Positions 54,655-61,938 of a stretch of DNA of 64,000 bases are shown here, one piece after another; within the stretch, counting starts at the first letter, position 1; each line of letters begins with the position of its first letter. Origin of the DNA: Candidatus Minthosoma equi (GTDB lineage: Bacteria; Bacteroidota; Bacteroidia; Bacteroidales; Bacteroidaceae). The position numbers and the translations under genes were made by a program. The notes beneath the pieces were generated by a model that was given only the letters and a program-made list of their open reading frames with translations, did no database searches and had not been told where the DNA came from. The DNA is taken from contig JAGHUI010000048.1 of the NCBI GenBank assembly GCA_018064885.1, positions 1 to 64,000 on the forward strand, given 5' to 3'.

Positions 54655-56619
54655 ATGAAACGCATAACGCACCCCATTCCTGCTGATTCTATTCTGGAAC
54701 TGTCGTATTCTCCGCATGCGACAAATTTTGCTTTGTGGTCGCCTGTTGCTGAGAGTGTTGTTGTGAATATTTATGAGAAAGGCAATGGTGGCTGTGCTGA
54801 GGAACGGCATAGGTTGAAGAAAAATGATGATGGCACTTGGTCGGCTAATGTGAGGGGAAATCTTATTGGCAAGTTTTACACATTTGAGGTTTTTGGTAAG
54901 GGCAATAAAGATTCTTGGGGTGAGACTCCAGGAATGTTCGCAATGGCTGTGGGGGTGAATGGCGAGAGAGCGCAAGTGCTGGATATGAATGCAACGAATC
55001 CAGAAGGGTGGGAGAGTGATAAGCGTCCAGAACTGAAAGGTTTTGGCGATATAATTATTTACGAAATGCATCATAGAGATTTCTCTGCTGATGATGCTTC
55101 GGGAATAAAGCACAAAGGGAAGTTTTTAGCTTTGACAGAGAATGGCACAAAGAATTATGATGGCTTATCTACAGGTATTGATCATTTGAAGGAACTTGGC
55201 ATTACTCACGTTCACATCCTTCCTTCCTACGATTTCGGTTCTGTCAATGAAGCTCAGGATTTTATCTCTCAAACTGATATGCGTGTGCCTAAGCAGTATA
55301 ATTGGGGGTATGATCCTGTAAACTATAATGTTCCAGAGGGCAGTTACAGCACTAATCCTTACGATCCTGCAGTCAGAATACGTGAGTTCAAGCAGATGGT
55401 GATGGCGTTGCACAAAGCTGGCATAAGGGTTGTTCTTGATGTTGTGTATAATCATGTGTATGATGCTGGCTCAAGTTCGTTCAATCGTATCTTCCCTGAT
55501 TATTTTTTCCGTCATAAGCATAACGGCGCTTTGTCAAATGGTTCAGGATGCGGCAATGAAACTGCCAGCGAAATGCCAATGATGCGTAAGTTCATGGTTG
55601 AGTCGGTTCTTTATTGGATTAAAGAGTATCATTTGGATGGATTCCGTTTCGACCTTATGGGACTTCACGACATTGAGACAATGAATGCAATTCGTGATGC
55701 TGTGTCTGCTGTTGATCCTACAATTTTCATTTATGGAGAGGGTTGGGCAGCGTCAACTCCTGCTTTGCCAGAAAACAGATTGGCAATAAAGGATAATGTC
55801 GCAAGAATGCCAGGTATTGCAGCTTTTGGCAATGAACTTCGCGATGCTCTTCGTGGCAGCTGGTGGAATGACAAGGAAGGGGCTTTCTTGATTGGTAAAA
55901 CTGGTAATGAAGATGCTTTGAAATTTGGTATTGTTGGTGCAATTAAGCATCCTCAATTGAATGAAGCGAAAGTCAAAAACAGTATTGTTGCATGGGCAGA
56001 ACAACCAACCCAAATGATTAGTTATGTTTCATGTCATGATGATATGTGTCTTGCTGATAGACTGAAGGTTACGCTCGAAGAGAAATACGGATGCCCAGCA
56101 GCTAAAGATGAGCTTATTCGTCTTCAAAAACTTGCAGAGACAGTCGTGCTGACTTCGCAAGGAGTGCCATTTATTTGGTGTGGTGATGAGATTGTTCGTG
56201 ACAAGAAAGGCGTGCGCAATTCTTACAATTCCCCAGACAGCATAAATGCAATTCCTTGGCATCTGAAAACGGAAAACAAGGATGTTTTTGATTACGTTAG
56301 CGCTCTCATTGCAATTCGTAAAGCTCATCCTGCTTTCCACATGGAGAGTGCCGAACTTGTTTGCAAAAACTTGCAATTCCTTCCTGTGAAGGGTGGCAAT
56401 GCCGTTGCTTTCATTCTGAATGGAGAAGCTGTGGGAGATTCTTGGAAAACTATTGTTGTAGCATTTAACAGCAGGGAAAAAGGTGTTCGTCTGAATGTTC
56501 CAGAAGGTTCTTATATCGTTGTGTGTAAGAATGGATTAATAAATTCTTCAGGATTGTCAACATTTAAGGGAAGCTCCATACTTGTGTCTCCACAAACAGC
56601 TCTTATAATGTATAAGTAA
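54655..56619 (+). CDS. pulA: Type I pullulanase (GH13)
   Basis: Debranches alpha-1,6 links in glycogen, starch or pullulan. The 654-residue product has an N-terminal CBM48-like domain (ATNFALWSPVAESVVVNIYE) and the pullulanase hallmark YNWGYDPVNYNVPEGSYS. The GH13 motifs follow: VVLDVVYNHVYD, DGFRFDLMGLHD (nucleophile Asp), FIYGEGWA (acid Glu) and YVSCHDDMCL. No signal peptide is seen, so it probably works on cytosolic glycogen. The ATG at 54655 is preferred to the TTG five codons upstream. Confidence 0.93.
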   Translation: MKRITHPIPADSILELSYSPHATNFALWSPVAESVVVNIYEKGNGGCAEERHRLKKNDDGTWSANVRGNLIGKFYTFEVFGKGNKDSWGETPGMFAMAVGVNGERAQVLDMNATNPEGWESDKRPELKGFGDIIIYEMHHRDFSADDASGIKHKGKFLALTENGTKNYDGLSTGIDHLKELGITHVHILPSYDFGSVNEAQDFISQTDMRVPKQYNWGYDPVNYNVPEGSYSTNPYDPAVRIREFKQMVMALHKAGIRVVLDVVYNHVYDAGSSSFNRIFPDYFFRHKHNGALSNGSGCGNETASEMPMMRKFMVESVLYWIKEYHLDGFRFDLMGLHDIETMNAIRDAVSAVDPTIFIYGEGWAASTPALPENRLAIKDNVARMPGIAAFGNELRDALRGSWWNDKEGAFLIGKTGNEDALKFGIVGAIKHPQLNEAKVKNSIVAWAEQPTQMISYVSCHDDMCLADRLKVTLEEKYGCPAAKDELIRLQKLAETVVLTSQGVPFIWCGDEIVRDKKGVRNSYNSPDSINAIPWHLKTENKDVFDYVSALIAIRKAHPAFHMESAELVCKNLQFLPVKGGNAVAFILNGEAVGDSWKTIVVAFNSREKGVRLNVPEGSYIVVCKNGLINSSGLSTFKGSSILVSPQTALIMYK

Positions 56620-56657
56620 TTATTGCTGTCCGCTAAACAAAAATTGCACGATTTATT

Positions 56658-56689
56658 CTTGCATAATTCACGAAAAAGCATTATCTTTG
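56658..56689 (+). promoter_or_regulatory. Promoter reading into composite repeat array 2
   Basis: CTTG (56658-56661), 20 bases, TATCTTTG (56682-56689). Same boxes and same 20-base spacing as the element at 12452-12483, and again about 45-50 bases before the first 21-base unit. Confidence 0.6.
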
Positions 56690-56739
56690 TATTGTGTAAT
56701 AGCTAAGCGCCTATTGCACTATTCCCCAACAAGCCTTGT

Positions 56740-56969
56740 CATTCCAAGGTTTGAAATCATCATTCCAAGTCATGAAATCATTATTCCAAACCTTGAAATA
56801 GTCATTCCAAGGCTTGGAATCATTTCCTTACCGAGCAAAAGCATAAAGCCTTATCGGGCAAAAGGTAAAAGTATTATCGGGCATACGCATGAAGAACGTT
56901 CGAGCAAACGATAACGAAACATTCGAGCATACACATGAAGAACATTCGGGCGTAAGATTACGGAATGTA
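56740..56969 (+). repeat. Composite repeat array 2: four 21-bp palindromes, then six 23-bp units
   Basis: Four contiguous 21-base units start at 56740, 56761, 56782 and 56803. Each is built as YATTCCAAnnnnTGRAATnnT; the fourth contains the perfect palindrome ATTCCAAGGCTTGGAAT. After eight bases, six contiguous 23-base units start at 56832, 56855, 56878, 56901, 56924 and 56947. All open with CGRGC and most continue AWA, with a degenerate seventh at 56970. The layout matches array 1 at 12527-12752, but the 21-base sequence is unrelated. Confidence 0.9.
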
Positions 56970-57007
56970 CGAACACATAAACTATCATAATAGTCTTGTT
57001 TTGCTAT

Positions 57008-57300
57008 AAAAAGTGACAGGTTGAGCTGTCACTTTTTTTCAACCTGTCACTCAATCTGTCACTTCATATCTCCATGATTATCTATCTATTATCTTAAAAA
57101 GTGACAAGGTGACAGCTTTTTCCCGCAATTCTTCTCATGTAAGAAAAATCAGCCTTGGAATTTTTTCCACTATGAAGAGTGCATGAAGAGTCACAAACCA
57201 CTCTTCATAGTCGCATCATCCTATCAGTCAAATATTTACATCGTTTTTATGAAGAGTGAAGAGTCACAGATAAAATTCAGAAGGATTAACATGTGCGACT
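57008..57300. repeat. Gene-free segment with iterated TGTCAC/GTGACA and GAAGAGT motifs
   Basis: Six copies of GTGACA or its complement lie at 57013, 57027, 57045, 57057, 57101 and 57109. The first two form a hairpin with a T run (AAAAAGTGACAG pairing with CTGTCACTTTTT, 57008-57037), a good intrinsic terminator in either direction. Further on, ATGAAGAG recurs at 57172, 57183 and 57249, and ATGAAGAGTG (57172-57181) pairs with CACTCTTCAT (57199-57208). I see no gene in 56970-57454. Confidence 0.65.
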
Positions 57301-57454
57301 TCACTATTGTTTCATTGTATAGCACAAAGTGAATTCTGTATAGTGTGATAGAATTTTGACTTTATAACAAGTCAATAAAAACTAACATTTGTTGAAATAC
57401 TGTTTGAAATTAAAAAAAGATTAGAAAAAGTAATGATAATAAATTCAAAACAAT

Positions 57455-57462
57455 TATATTTG
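57455..57462 (+). promoter_or_regulatory. TATATTTG promoter box ahead of the folded RNA
   Basis: TATATTTG matches TAnnTTTG. The transcript would start near 57469, exactly where the structured segment begins. No good upstream TTTG box was found at 19-20 bases. Confidence 0.5.
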
Positions 57463-57468
57463 CAAAGT

Positions 57469-57801
57469 CAATCCCATGCTGAAAGCCCTTAGGGGCAGAG
57501 GGGTGGGATGATACATATACATAAAAGGCGTATCTTGACGCTTTGGTTTTTGACATCTTAAGAACTTCGCAACTTCTTTAAGTCATTTGTACTGCTAGTC
57601 AAAAAAACAAAGCAACGGAAACGCCTCATGGGATGTCTATATACATTATCAAATATATAGAGGTATTGTACCTATATATAGGTAGTGAACTATATACATC
57701 ATCGTGGGGCTTTCAGCGTTGCTCGTTTCTGACAAGCAGGGCAATGCGAAGGCCTTTAAGATGTGGAACGAGTGACAGGACTGGCTCCACGTTTCTTTTT
57801 T
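57469..57801 (+). ncRNA. Unidentified multi-helix RNA upstream of hxsD
   Basis: Long exact pairings suggest a structured RNA. GCTGAAAGCCC (57478-57488) pairs with GGGCTTTCAGC (57707-57717) and encloses the whole domain. AGGCGT (57526-57531) pairs with ACGCCT (57621-57626). GCTTTG plus TTTTTGAC (57540-57554) pairs with GTCAAAAA plus CAAAGC (57598-57613). ATCCCATG (57471-57478) could alternatively pair with CATGGGAT (57627-57634). A GCGTTGC/GCAATGC hairpin follows. The last hairpin, GTGGA (57763-57767) with TCCAC (57786-57790) followed by GTTTCTTTTTT, resembles a terminator. It may be a separate RNA or the leader of the hxs operon. I do not recognise the class. Confidence 0.6.
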
Positions 57802-57874
57802 GCATGTAACAAACAAAGATCTACAACAACGCCAACTGGAGCCATAGGCGACCGATAAAGAGAAGAAGGTCATT

Positions 57875-58201
57875 ATGAAGGACTTTAAGATTCCAGTTAC
57901 TGAGGTCGGAAACGGAGGATTTCAAGTTTCCGTTGACCTAAACATTTATTCTGTAGATGCTGTTACGGCAACATGTTATAAATATACTGACAAGTTTTAT
58001 GTTCACCAGCAGACAGCTGACGAGAAGACAATGAATATTATCCTTGAAGCGAAGGATAGCAATGCTACTGTGTCTTCGGAAACTGTCAAACAGTTCTGTA
58101 ATGACCTTATTGACCAACAAGTTCGCGTGTTGGTCAACCGAGACTTCGGTCATATCCGTGATTTGATAGTAGAGGAAGCATTTAAGCCGGTGAATAAATG
58201 A
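57875..58201 (+). CDS. hxsD: His-Xaa-Ser system protein HxsD
   Basis: A 108-residue small protein matching HxsD: SVDLNIYSVDAVTATCYKYTDKFYVHQQ, then a variable middle, then CNDLIDQQVRVLVNRDFGHIRDLIVEEAF. In this system HxsD is encoded with the two radical SAM enzymes and is required by association; its biochemical role is unknown, possibly peptide recognition or delivery. It is the first gene of the operon, 73 bases after the folded RNA's terminator-like hairpin. Its stop overlaps the hxsB start by four bases (ATGA). Confidence 0.88.
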   Translation: MKDFKIPVTEVGNGGFQVSVDLNIYSVDAVTATCYKYTDKFYVHQQTADEKTMNIILEAKDSNATVSSETVKQFCNDLIDQQVRVLVNRDFGHIRDLIVEEAFKPVNK

Positions 58202-59631
58202 TGATGTACGAATATAATATTTTACCGTTCCGCTTCGACCATTTCAACGAAGAGGAATACCTGCTGACCAATGACGTTGGCGAATTTTTATTTATGAAGA
58301 ATGAGGACTTTGAGAAGTTCGTGAACCATGATCTTGATCCAAAGTCAGACCTCTTCATGGACATAGCATCAAAGCAGATTGCCACAACTGACAAAGTTGA
58401 AGAGGTAGTAAAAATGCTTGCCACAAAGTTTAGAACCAAAAAGAGTATTTTGAGAGATTTCACGTCTCTCCATATGGTTGTGCCAACACTTCGATGCAAT
58501 TCAAGTTGTATTTATTGCCAGGCAAAGCGCCATGAAAGCTCTGATCATTCTGCAGATATGACAAAGAAGACCGCAAAAAACATTGTGAAATGCATTTTTG
58601 AGGGACCTTCTCCATATATCAAAATTGAATTCCAAGGTGGAGATCCCTCGGTAGATTTTGAGATGGTCAAATATATCATTGAAGAAGCAGAGTGGCAGAA
58701 TCTCTTCAAAAAGCGTGAGTTAGGTTTTGTGATATGCACAAACTTGACTTTGCTCACTCCGGAAATGGTAAAATATCTAAAGAAACATAAATGTGATATT
58801 TCTACGTCTTTGGATGGTCCAAAAGATTTACACGATACGAATAGGCCATTGCAAGATAAAAGCCTTGATCATCATGAGATATTTGAGAAAAATGTGAGAA
58901 TGGTTCGAGATATTTGGGGTGATGCCGATTGCGTTTCTGCATTGATGACAACTTCAAAATACAGTCTCGGAAGATACAAGGAAATTATAGATGAATACAT
59001 CAGATTAGGTTTTAACAACATTTTTCTTCGTTCATTAAATCCTTATGGATTTGCTAAAGAGTATAAAGACAAGGTCTCATATCCTATAGAGGAGTTTATA
59101 AAAAACTTCAAGGAAGGTCTTGATTATATTATTGAGATTAACAAAAATGGTGAATTCTTTGTAGAAGGATTTGCTGCACTTTTGCTCAAACGCATACTAA
59201 CACCATTTGCTACTGGCTTTGTTGACCTACAATCGCCAGCTGGAGTAGGTATTGCTGGAGCTATTTACGACTATGATGGAAGTGTTTATGTCGCTGACGA
59301 AGGTCGTATGCTTGCCAGATTTAAGAACTATTATTTCAAACTAGGAAATGTGAATGAAAACACATTCCAAGAAATGTTCAATGGCAAGCAGTTGCATGAG
59401 ATTATAAAGAACTCATGCAATGAATGCCTTCCTGGATGTGCTGATTGTGTATTTCAACCGTATTGCGGAGCAGATCCCGTTCGAAACTATTCTGTTCAGG
59501 GTGATGTGGTTGGTCATAGACCTACAAATGAGATGTGCATCAAGACAAAAGCTATTATACGTTATTTGATGGAGAAATTACATGAAGGTGATCCTGAAAC
59601 CATCAAAATTTTCTGGTCTTGGATAAAGTAA
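58198..59631 (+). CDS. hxsB: Radical SAM maturase HxsB with SPASM domain
   Basis: A 477-residue radical SAM enzyme. The SAM-binding cluster is in LRCNSSCIYCQ (CX3CX2C). The motifs KIEFQGGDPSVDFEMVKYII, FVICTNLTLLT and ISTSLDGPKDLHDTNRP follow. A C-terminal SPASM-like set of cysteines (CNECLPGCADCVFQPYCGADP, later MCIK) would hold auxiliary Fe-S clusters. It should modify the HxsA precursor by radical chemistry; the product of this system has not, to my knowledge, been firmly defined. Three ATG codons in a row make the exact start uncertain by one or two residues. Confidence 0.92.
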   Translation: MMMYEYNILPFRFDHFNEEEYLLTNDVGEFLFMKNEDFEKFVNHDLDPKSDLFMDIASKQIATTDKVEEVVKMLATKFRTKKSILRDFTSLHMVVPTLRCNSSCIYCQAKRHESSDHSADMTKKTAKNIVKCIFEGPSPYIKIEFQGGDPSVDFEMVKYIIEEAEWQNLFKKRELGFVICTNLTLLTPEMVKYLKKHKCDISTSLDGPKDLHDTNRPLQDKSLDHHEIFEKNVRMVRDIWGDADCVSALMTTSKYSLGRYKEIIDEYIRLGFNNIFLRSLNPYGFAKEYKDKVSYPIEEFIKNFKEGLDYIIEINKNGEFFVEGFAALLLKRILTPFATGFVDLQSPAGVGIAGAIYDYDGSVYVADEGRMLARFKNYYFKLGNVNENTFQEMFNGKQLHEIIKNSCNECLPGCADCVFQPYCGADPVRNYSVQGDVVGHRPTNEMCIKTKAIIRYLMEKLHEGDPETIKIFWSWIK

Positions 59632-59637
59632 GATATT

Positions 59638-60750
59638 ATGAAACAGATTCATACAAATATTCTAAATATTAAGGACACTATTCTTGGCAAAATAACCTTG
59701 ACAGGAAAGAACATCTTCGGTCGAAAAGACTATATTCTGGTTCAAAAAGGGTTAATCTCTTGCCCAAGTGGATATGCTGCTGCAATTACAAATATCACCG
59801 ATATAATAGGTAATAATCCAATCGCAGGAGGTACTGACATAGAAGAATTTCATGAAGGCGATGTTGTGACAATTAACAAGGAAGGAGAAATAACCTTCTT
59901 GTATGAGATCGAATCAACCTCAAATGCTGTATTTGCAACTGGAAGATGCAACCATCGGTGTATCATGTGCCCACAGCCTCCTGTAGTCCATGAGGAAGAT
60001 ATGACACCTTTCAACATGAAACTAATTTCTTTGTTTAATAAAAACACGCAAGAAGTTGGCATCACAGGAGGAGAACCAACGATGATTGGAGACAAATTGT
60101 TTGACATAATAAAGCAAATTAAAAAATATACGCCCAAGGCAGCTATTAGTATTTTGTCAAATGGTGTAAAATTTGCTGATCGAGATTATGCAATGAAGTT
60201 AGCTCTATGCAACTGTTGTGATTTACAAATCGATGTCCCCATATTCTCAGATGTTGCAAAGTTGCATAATGAGATTGTCGGAGCAAATACTTTTTACAAG
60301 ACCGTGCAGGGGCTGTATAATCTTGCTTTGTTTGGAACAAAAATTGGTATACGAGTAGTTGTACACAAAAAAACATATAAGCGACTTCCACAATTAGCAG
60401 ACTTCATCTACCATAATTTCCCATTTGTATGCAATGTTGCATTCATGCAAATGGAAACTATAGGAATGGCAGAAGAAAATATTCATGATTTATGGATTGA
60501 TCCATACGATTATAACAAGCAATTAGTTGAAGCAATTGAGATTCTTCGTTCTAGAGGTTTGCAAGCATCTGTATATAATGCACAACTCTGTGTGTTACCT
60601 GAACAGATTCGTGACACAGCCATACAATCAATATCAGAATGGAAAGACGTTTACTTGGAAGAATGTGAAGGTTGTAAACTAATAGTACAGTGTGGCGGAT
60701 TCTTTGCATCAAATAAGAAATACCATAGTTCTCATATTCAAAAAATATAG
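59638..60750 (+). CDS. hxsC: Radical SAM maturase HxsC
   Basis: A 370-residue second radical SAM enzyme of the His-Xaa-Ser system. The cluster motif is TGRCNHRCIMCPQPP (CX3CX2C), preceded by a ~95-residue N-terminal domain. EVGITGGEPTMIGDKLFDII and ISILSNGVKF follow, and C-terminal cysteines (YLEECEGCKLIVQCGG) could bind an extra cluster. It begins six bases after hxsB. With two distinct radical SAM enzymes acting on one peptide, the final product may carry two types of modification or need both for one. Confidence 0.9.
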   Translation: MKQIHTNILNIKDTILGKITLTGKNIFGRKDYILVQKGLISCPSGYAAAITNITDIIGNNPIAGGTDIEEFHEGDVVTINKEGEITFLYEIESTSNAVFATGRCNHRCIMCPQPPVVHEEDMTPFNMKLISLFNKNTQEVGITGGEPTMIGDKLFDIIKQIKKYTPKAAISILSNGVKFADRDYAMKLALCNCCDLQIDVPIFSDVAKLHNEIVGANTFYKTVQGLYNLALFGTKIGIRVVVHKKTYKRLPQLADFIYHNFPFVCNVAFMQMETIGMAEENIHDLWIDPYDYNKQLVEAIEILRSRGLQASVYNAQLCVLPEQIRDTAIQSISEWKDVYLEECEGCKLIVQCGGFFASNKKYHSSHIQKI

Positions 60751-60815
60751 AGTATATTTATAATAATATACAGTGTTAATTAACTTAATTTATTCATTTT
60801 TTAACAGTAAGTCAA

Positions 60816-61076
60816 ATGAAAAGAGTTCTTTTCCTTGTTGTTTCTGCATTCCTTGCAGTAACAAGCAGTTTTGCTTCTGTCACCGAGAATGTTGTTTCCT
60901 CTATTTCAGAGAGAAAAGCAACCGAGATGATCAAGAAGCAGGTGAACAACGGTACTGAGCTTGTTCTGGACATGGCTTCGAATATAGCTTCTCAACTGAA
61001 TGGCCACTATTCGCATAGTTCACACAGATCGCACAGCTCACACAGCTCACATCGTTCTCACTATTCTAGCCGATAA
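60816..61076 (+). CDS. hxsA: His-Xaa-Ser repeat precursor HxsA
   Basis: The 86-residue substrate of the system. A signal peptide (ends AVTSSFA) is followed by a charged helical segment of about 40 residues. The tail, residues 64-84, has seven consecutive His-Xaa-Ser triplets with Xaa = Tyr, Ser or Arg (HYS HSS HRS HSS HSS HRS HYS). The repeat region is the expected site of modification; the signal peptide suggests the product leaves the cytosol. It follows hxsC after 65 bases with a GTATATT/AATATAC stem, and is far too short and repetitive to be recognised without its neighbours. Confidence 0.92.
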   Translation: MKRVLFLVVSAFLAVTSSFASVTENVVSSISERKATEMIKKQVNNGTELVLDMASNIASQLNGHYSHSSHRSHSSHSSHRSHYSSR

Positions 61077-61126
61077 TCATTGGAGAGGTGGTTCAAAGTA
61101 AACACCTTTGGACTGCTTCACATTCA

Positions 61127-61220
61127 TGCAAGATGGAGCGTTTGACATCATTGAGCATTGGCTTTCCTCTTGCAAAATCACAACGAAAGAGCCAACCGAC
61201 ACACACATCGGTTGGCTCTT
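61127..61220 (+). terminator. hxs operon terminator within a repeated 3' element
   Basis: AAGAGCCAACCGA (61187-61199) pairs with TCGGTTGGCTCTT (61208-61220). The preceding ~60 bases, starting TGCAAGATGG, and the hairpin recur at 63631-63721. A decayed relative of the hairpin follows hipT at 62906-62937. Confidence 0.8.
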
Positions 61221-61290
61221 ATACTTTTGTCATTTGATTTATTCTTGTAAATCTTTATTGATTATAACCAAATGATTCTGTTTCTTTGGG

Positions 61291-61401
61291 TGTACCCTTT
61301 CGGGATGTTTTGGAAGATTTTCTGAACAAATTACACCTTTTCGGGATTATTGCTTGGTGATATCGATAAATTATCTTACATTTGTACCCGAAAGGGATTA
61401 T
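61291..61401 (+). promoter_or_regulatory. HipB operator sites and hipBST promoter
   Basis: Three near-palindromic sites share a CCC-N4-GGG core: TACCCTTTCGGGAT (around 61292-61305), CACCTTTTCGGGATTAT (61335-61351) and TACCCGAAAGGGATTAT (61385-61401). The promoter box TACATTTG (61377-61384) directly abuts the third site. A repressor bound there would block the start. HipB of E. coli also binds several spaced palindromic sites. 61221-61290 holds nothing else that I recognise. Confidence 0.7.
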
Positions 61402-61420
61402 TAATGTAAAGTCAAGAAAT

Positions 61421-61633
61421 ATGAGTCCGACAAAAATATCCATAGTAATAAAAGCATTACGCAAGGAATATAACCTTACTCAGGAGGATCTTGCGATAAA
61501 ATCAGGAGTGGGGCTTAGGTTCCTTCGTGAACTGGAACAAGGAAAGCCGACAGTAAGATTGGATAAAGTAAATCAAGTGTTGAATTTGTTCAATAAGGAG
61601 GTCGGTGTATGCGACAAGGTAGAGTCTATGTAG
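61421..61633 (+). CDS. hipB: HTH antitoxin/regulator HipB
   Basis: A 70-residue Xre-type helix-turn-helix protein: IKALRKEYNLTQEDLAIKSGVGLRFLRELEQGKPTVRLDKVNQVL, close to HipB. The ATG at 61421 is chosen; an earlier in-frame start at 61382 lies inside the promoter box. It should repress the operon through the three upstream palindromes. It overlaps hipS by 25 bases. Confidence 0.88.
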   Translation: MSPTKISIVIKALRKEYNLTQEDLAIKSGVGLRFLRELEQGKPTVRLDKVNQVLNLFNKEVGVCDKVESM

Positions 61634-61938
61634 AAGATCGTTTTGCTGGCATTATAACAGAAAAGCCAGAGGGGTATGTATTTGAGTATGACAAAAAATA
61701 CGTCGCTAATGATGATGCTTTGCCTGTTAGCATAACGCTTCCATTGCAAAAGGAAGAGTTCAAGAACAAGACTTTGTTCTCTTTCTTTGATGGATTGATA
61801 CCAGAAGGATGGCTATTGAATATTGCTGAGCGCAACTGGAAACTAAACAGACGAGACAGAATGGGACTGTTGCTTTCATGCTGTCGTGATTGTATAGGCA
61901 ATGTTTCTGTAGTGCCAGTAGAAAAGGAGGAGAAATGA
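61609..61938 (+). CDS. hipS: HipS-like separate HipA N-terminal subdomain
   Basis: A 109-residue protein that corresponds to the N-terminal subdomain of HipA. FFDGLIPEGWLLNIAERNWKL matches the HipA N-subdomain motif, and GNVSVVPVEKEE ends it. In the HipBST modules described from E. coli this separate piece acts as the antitoxin. Gene order here (HTH, N-subdomain, kinase) is the same. Its stop overlaps the hipT start by four bases. Confidence 0.85.
   Translation: MRQGRVYVEDRFAGIITEKPEGYVFEYDKKYVANDDALPVSITLPLQKEEFKNKTLFSFFDGLIPEGWLLNIAERNWKLNRRDRMGLLLSCCRDCIGNVSVVPVEKEEK

Noticed and set aside
56687..56914. 75-residue open frame across composite array 2
   Set aside because: Its TTG start lies inside the promoter box and the heptad-like peptide simply reflects the 21-base period.
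57469..57801. tmRNA, RNase P RNA, SRP RNA or 6S RNA
   Set aside because: None of the conserved cores of these RNAs that I know could be found in the segment, so it is reported as unidentified.
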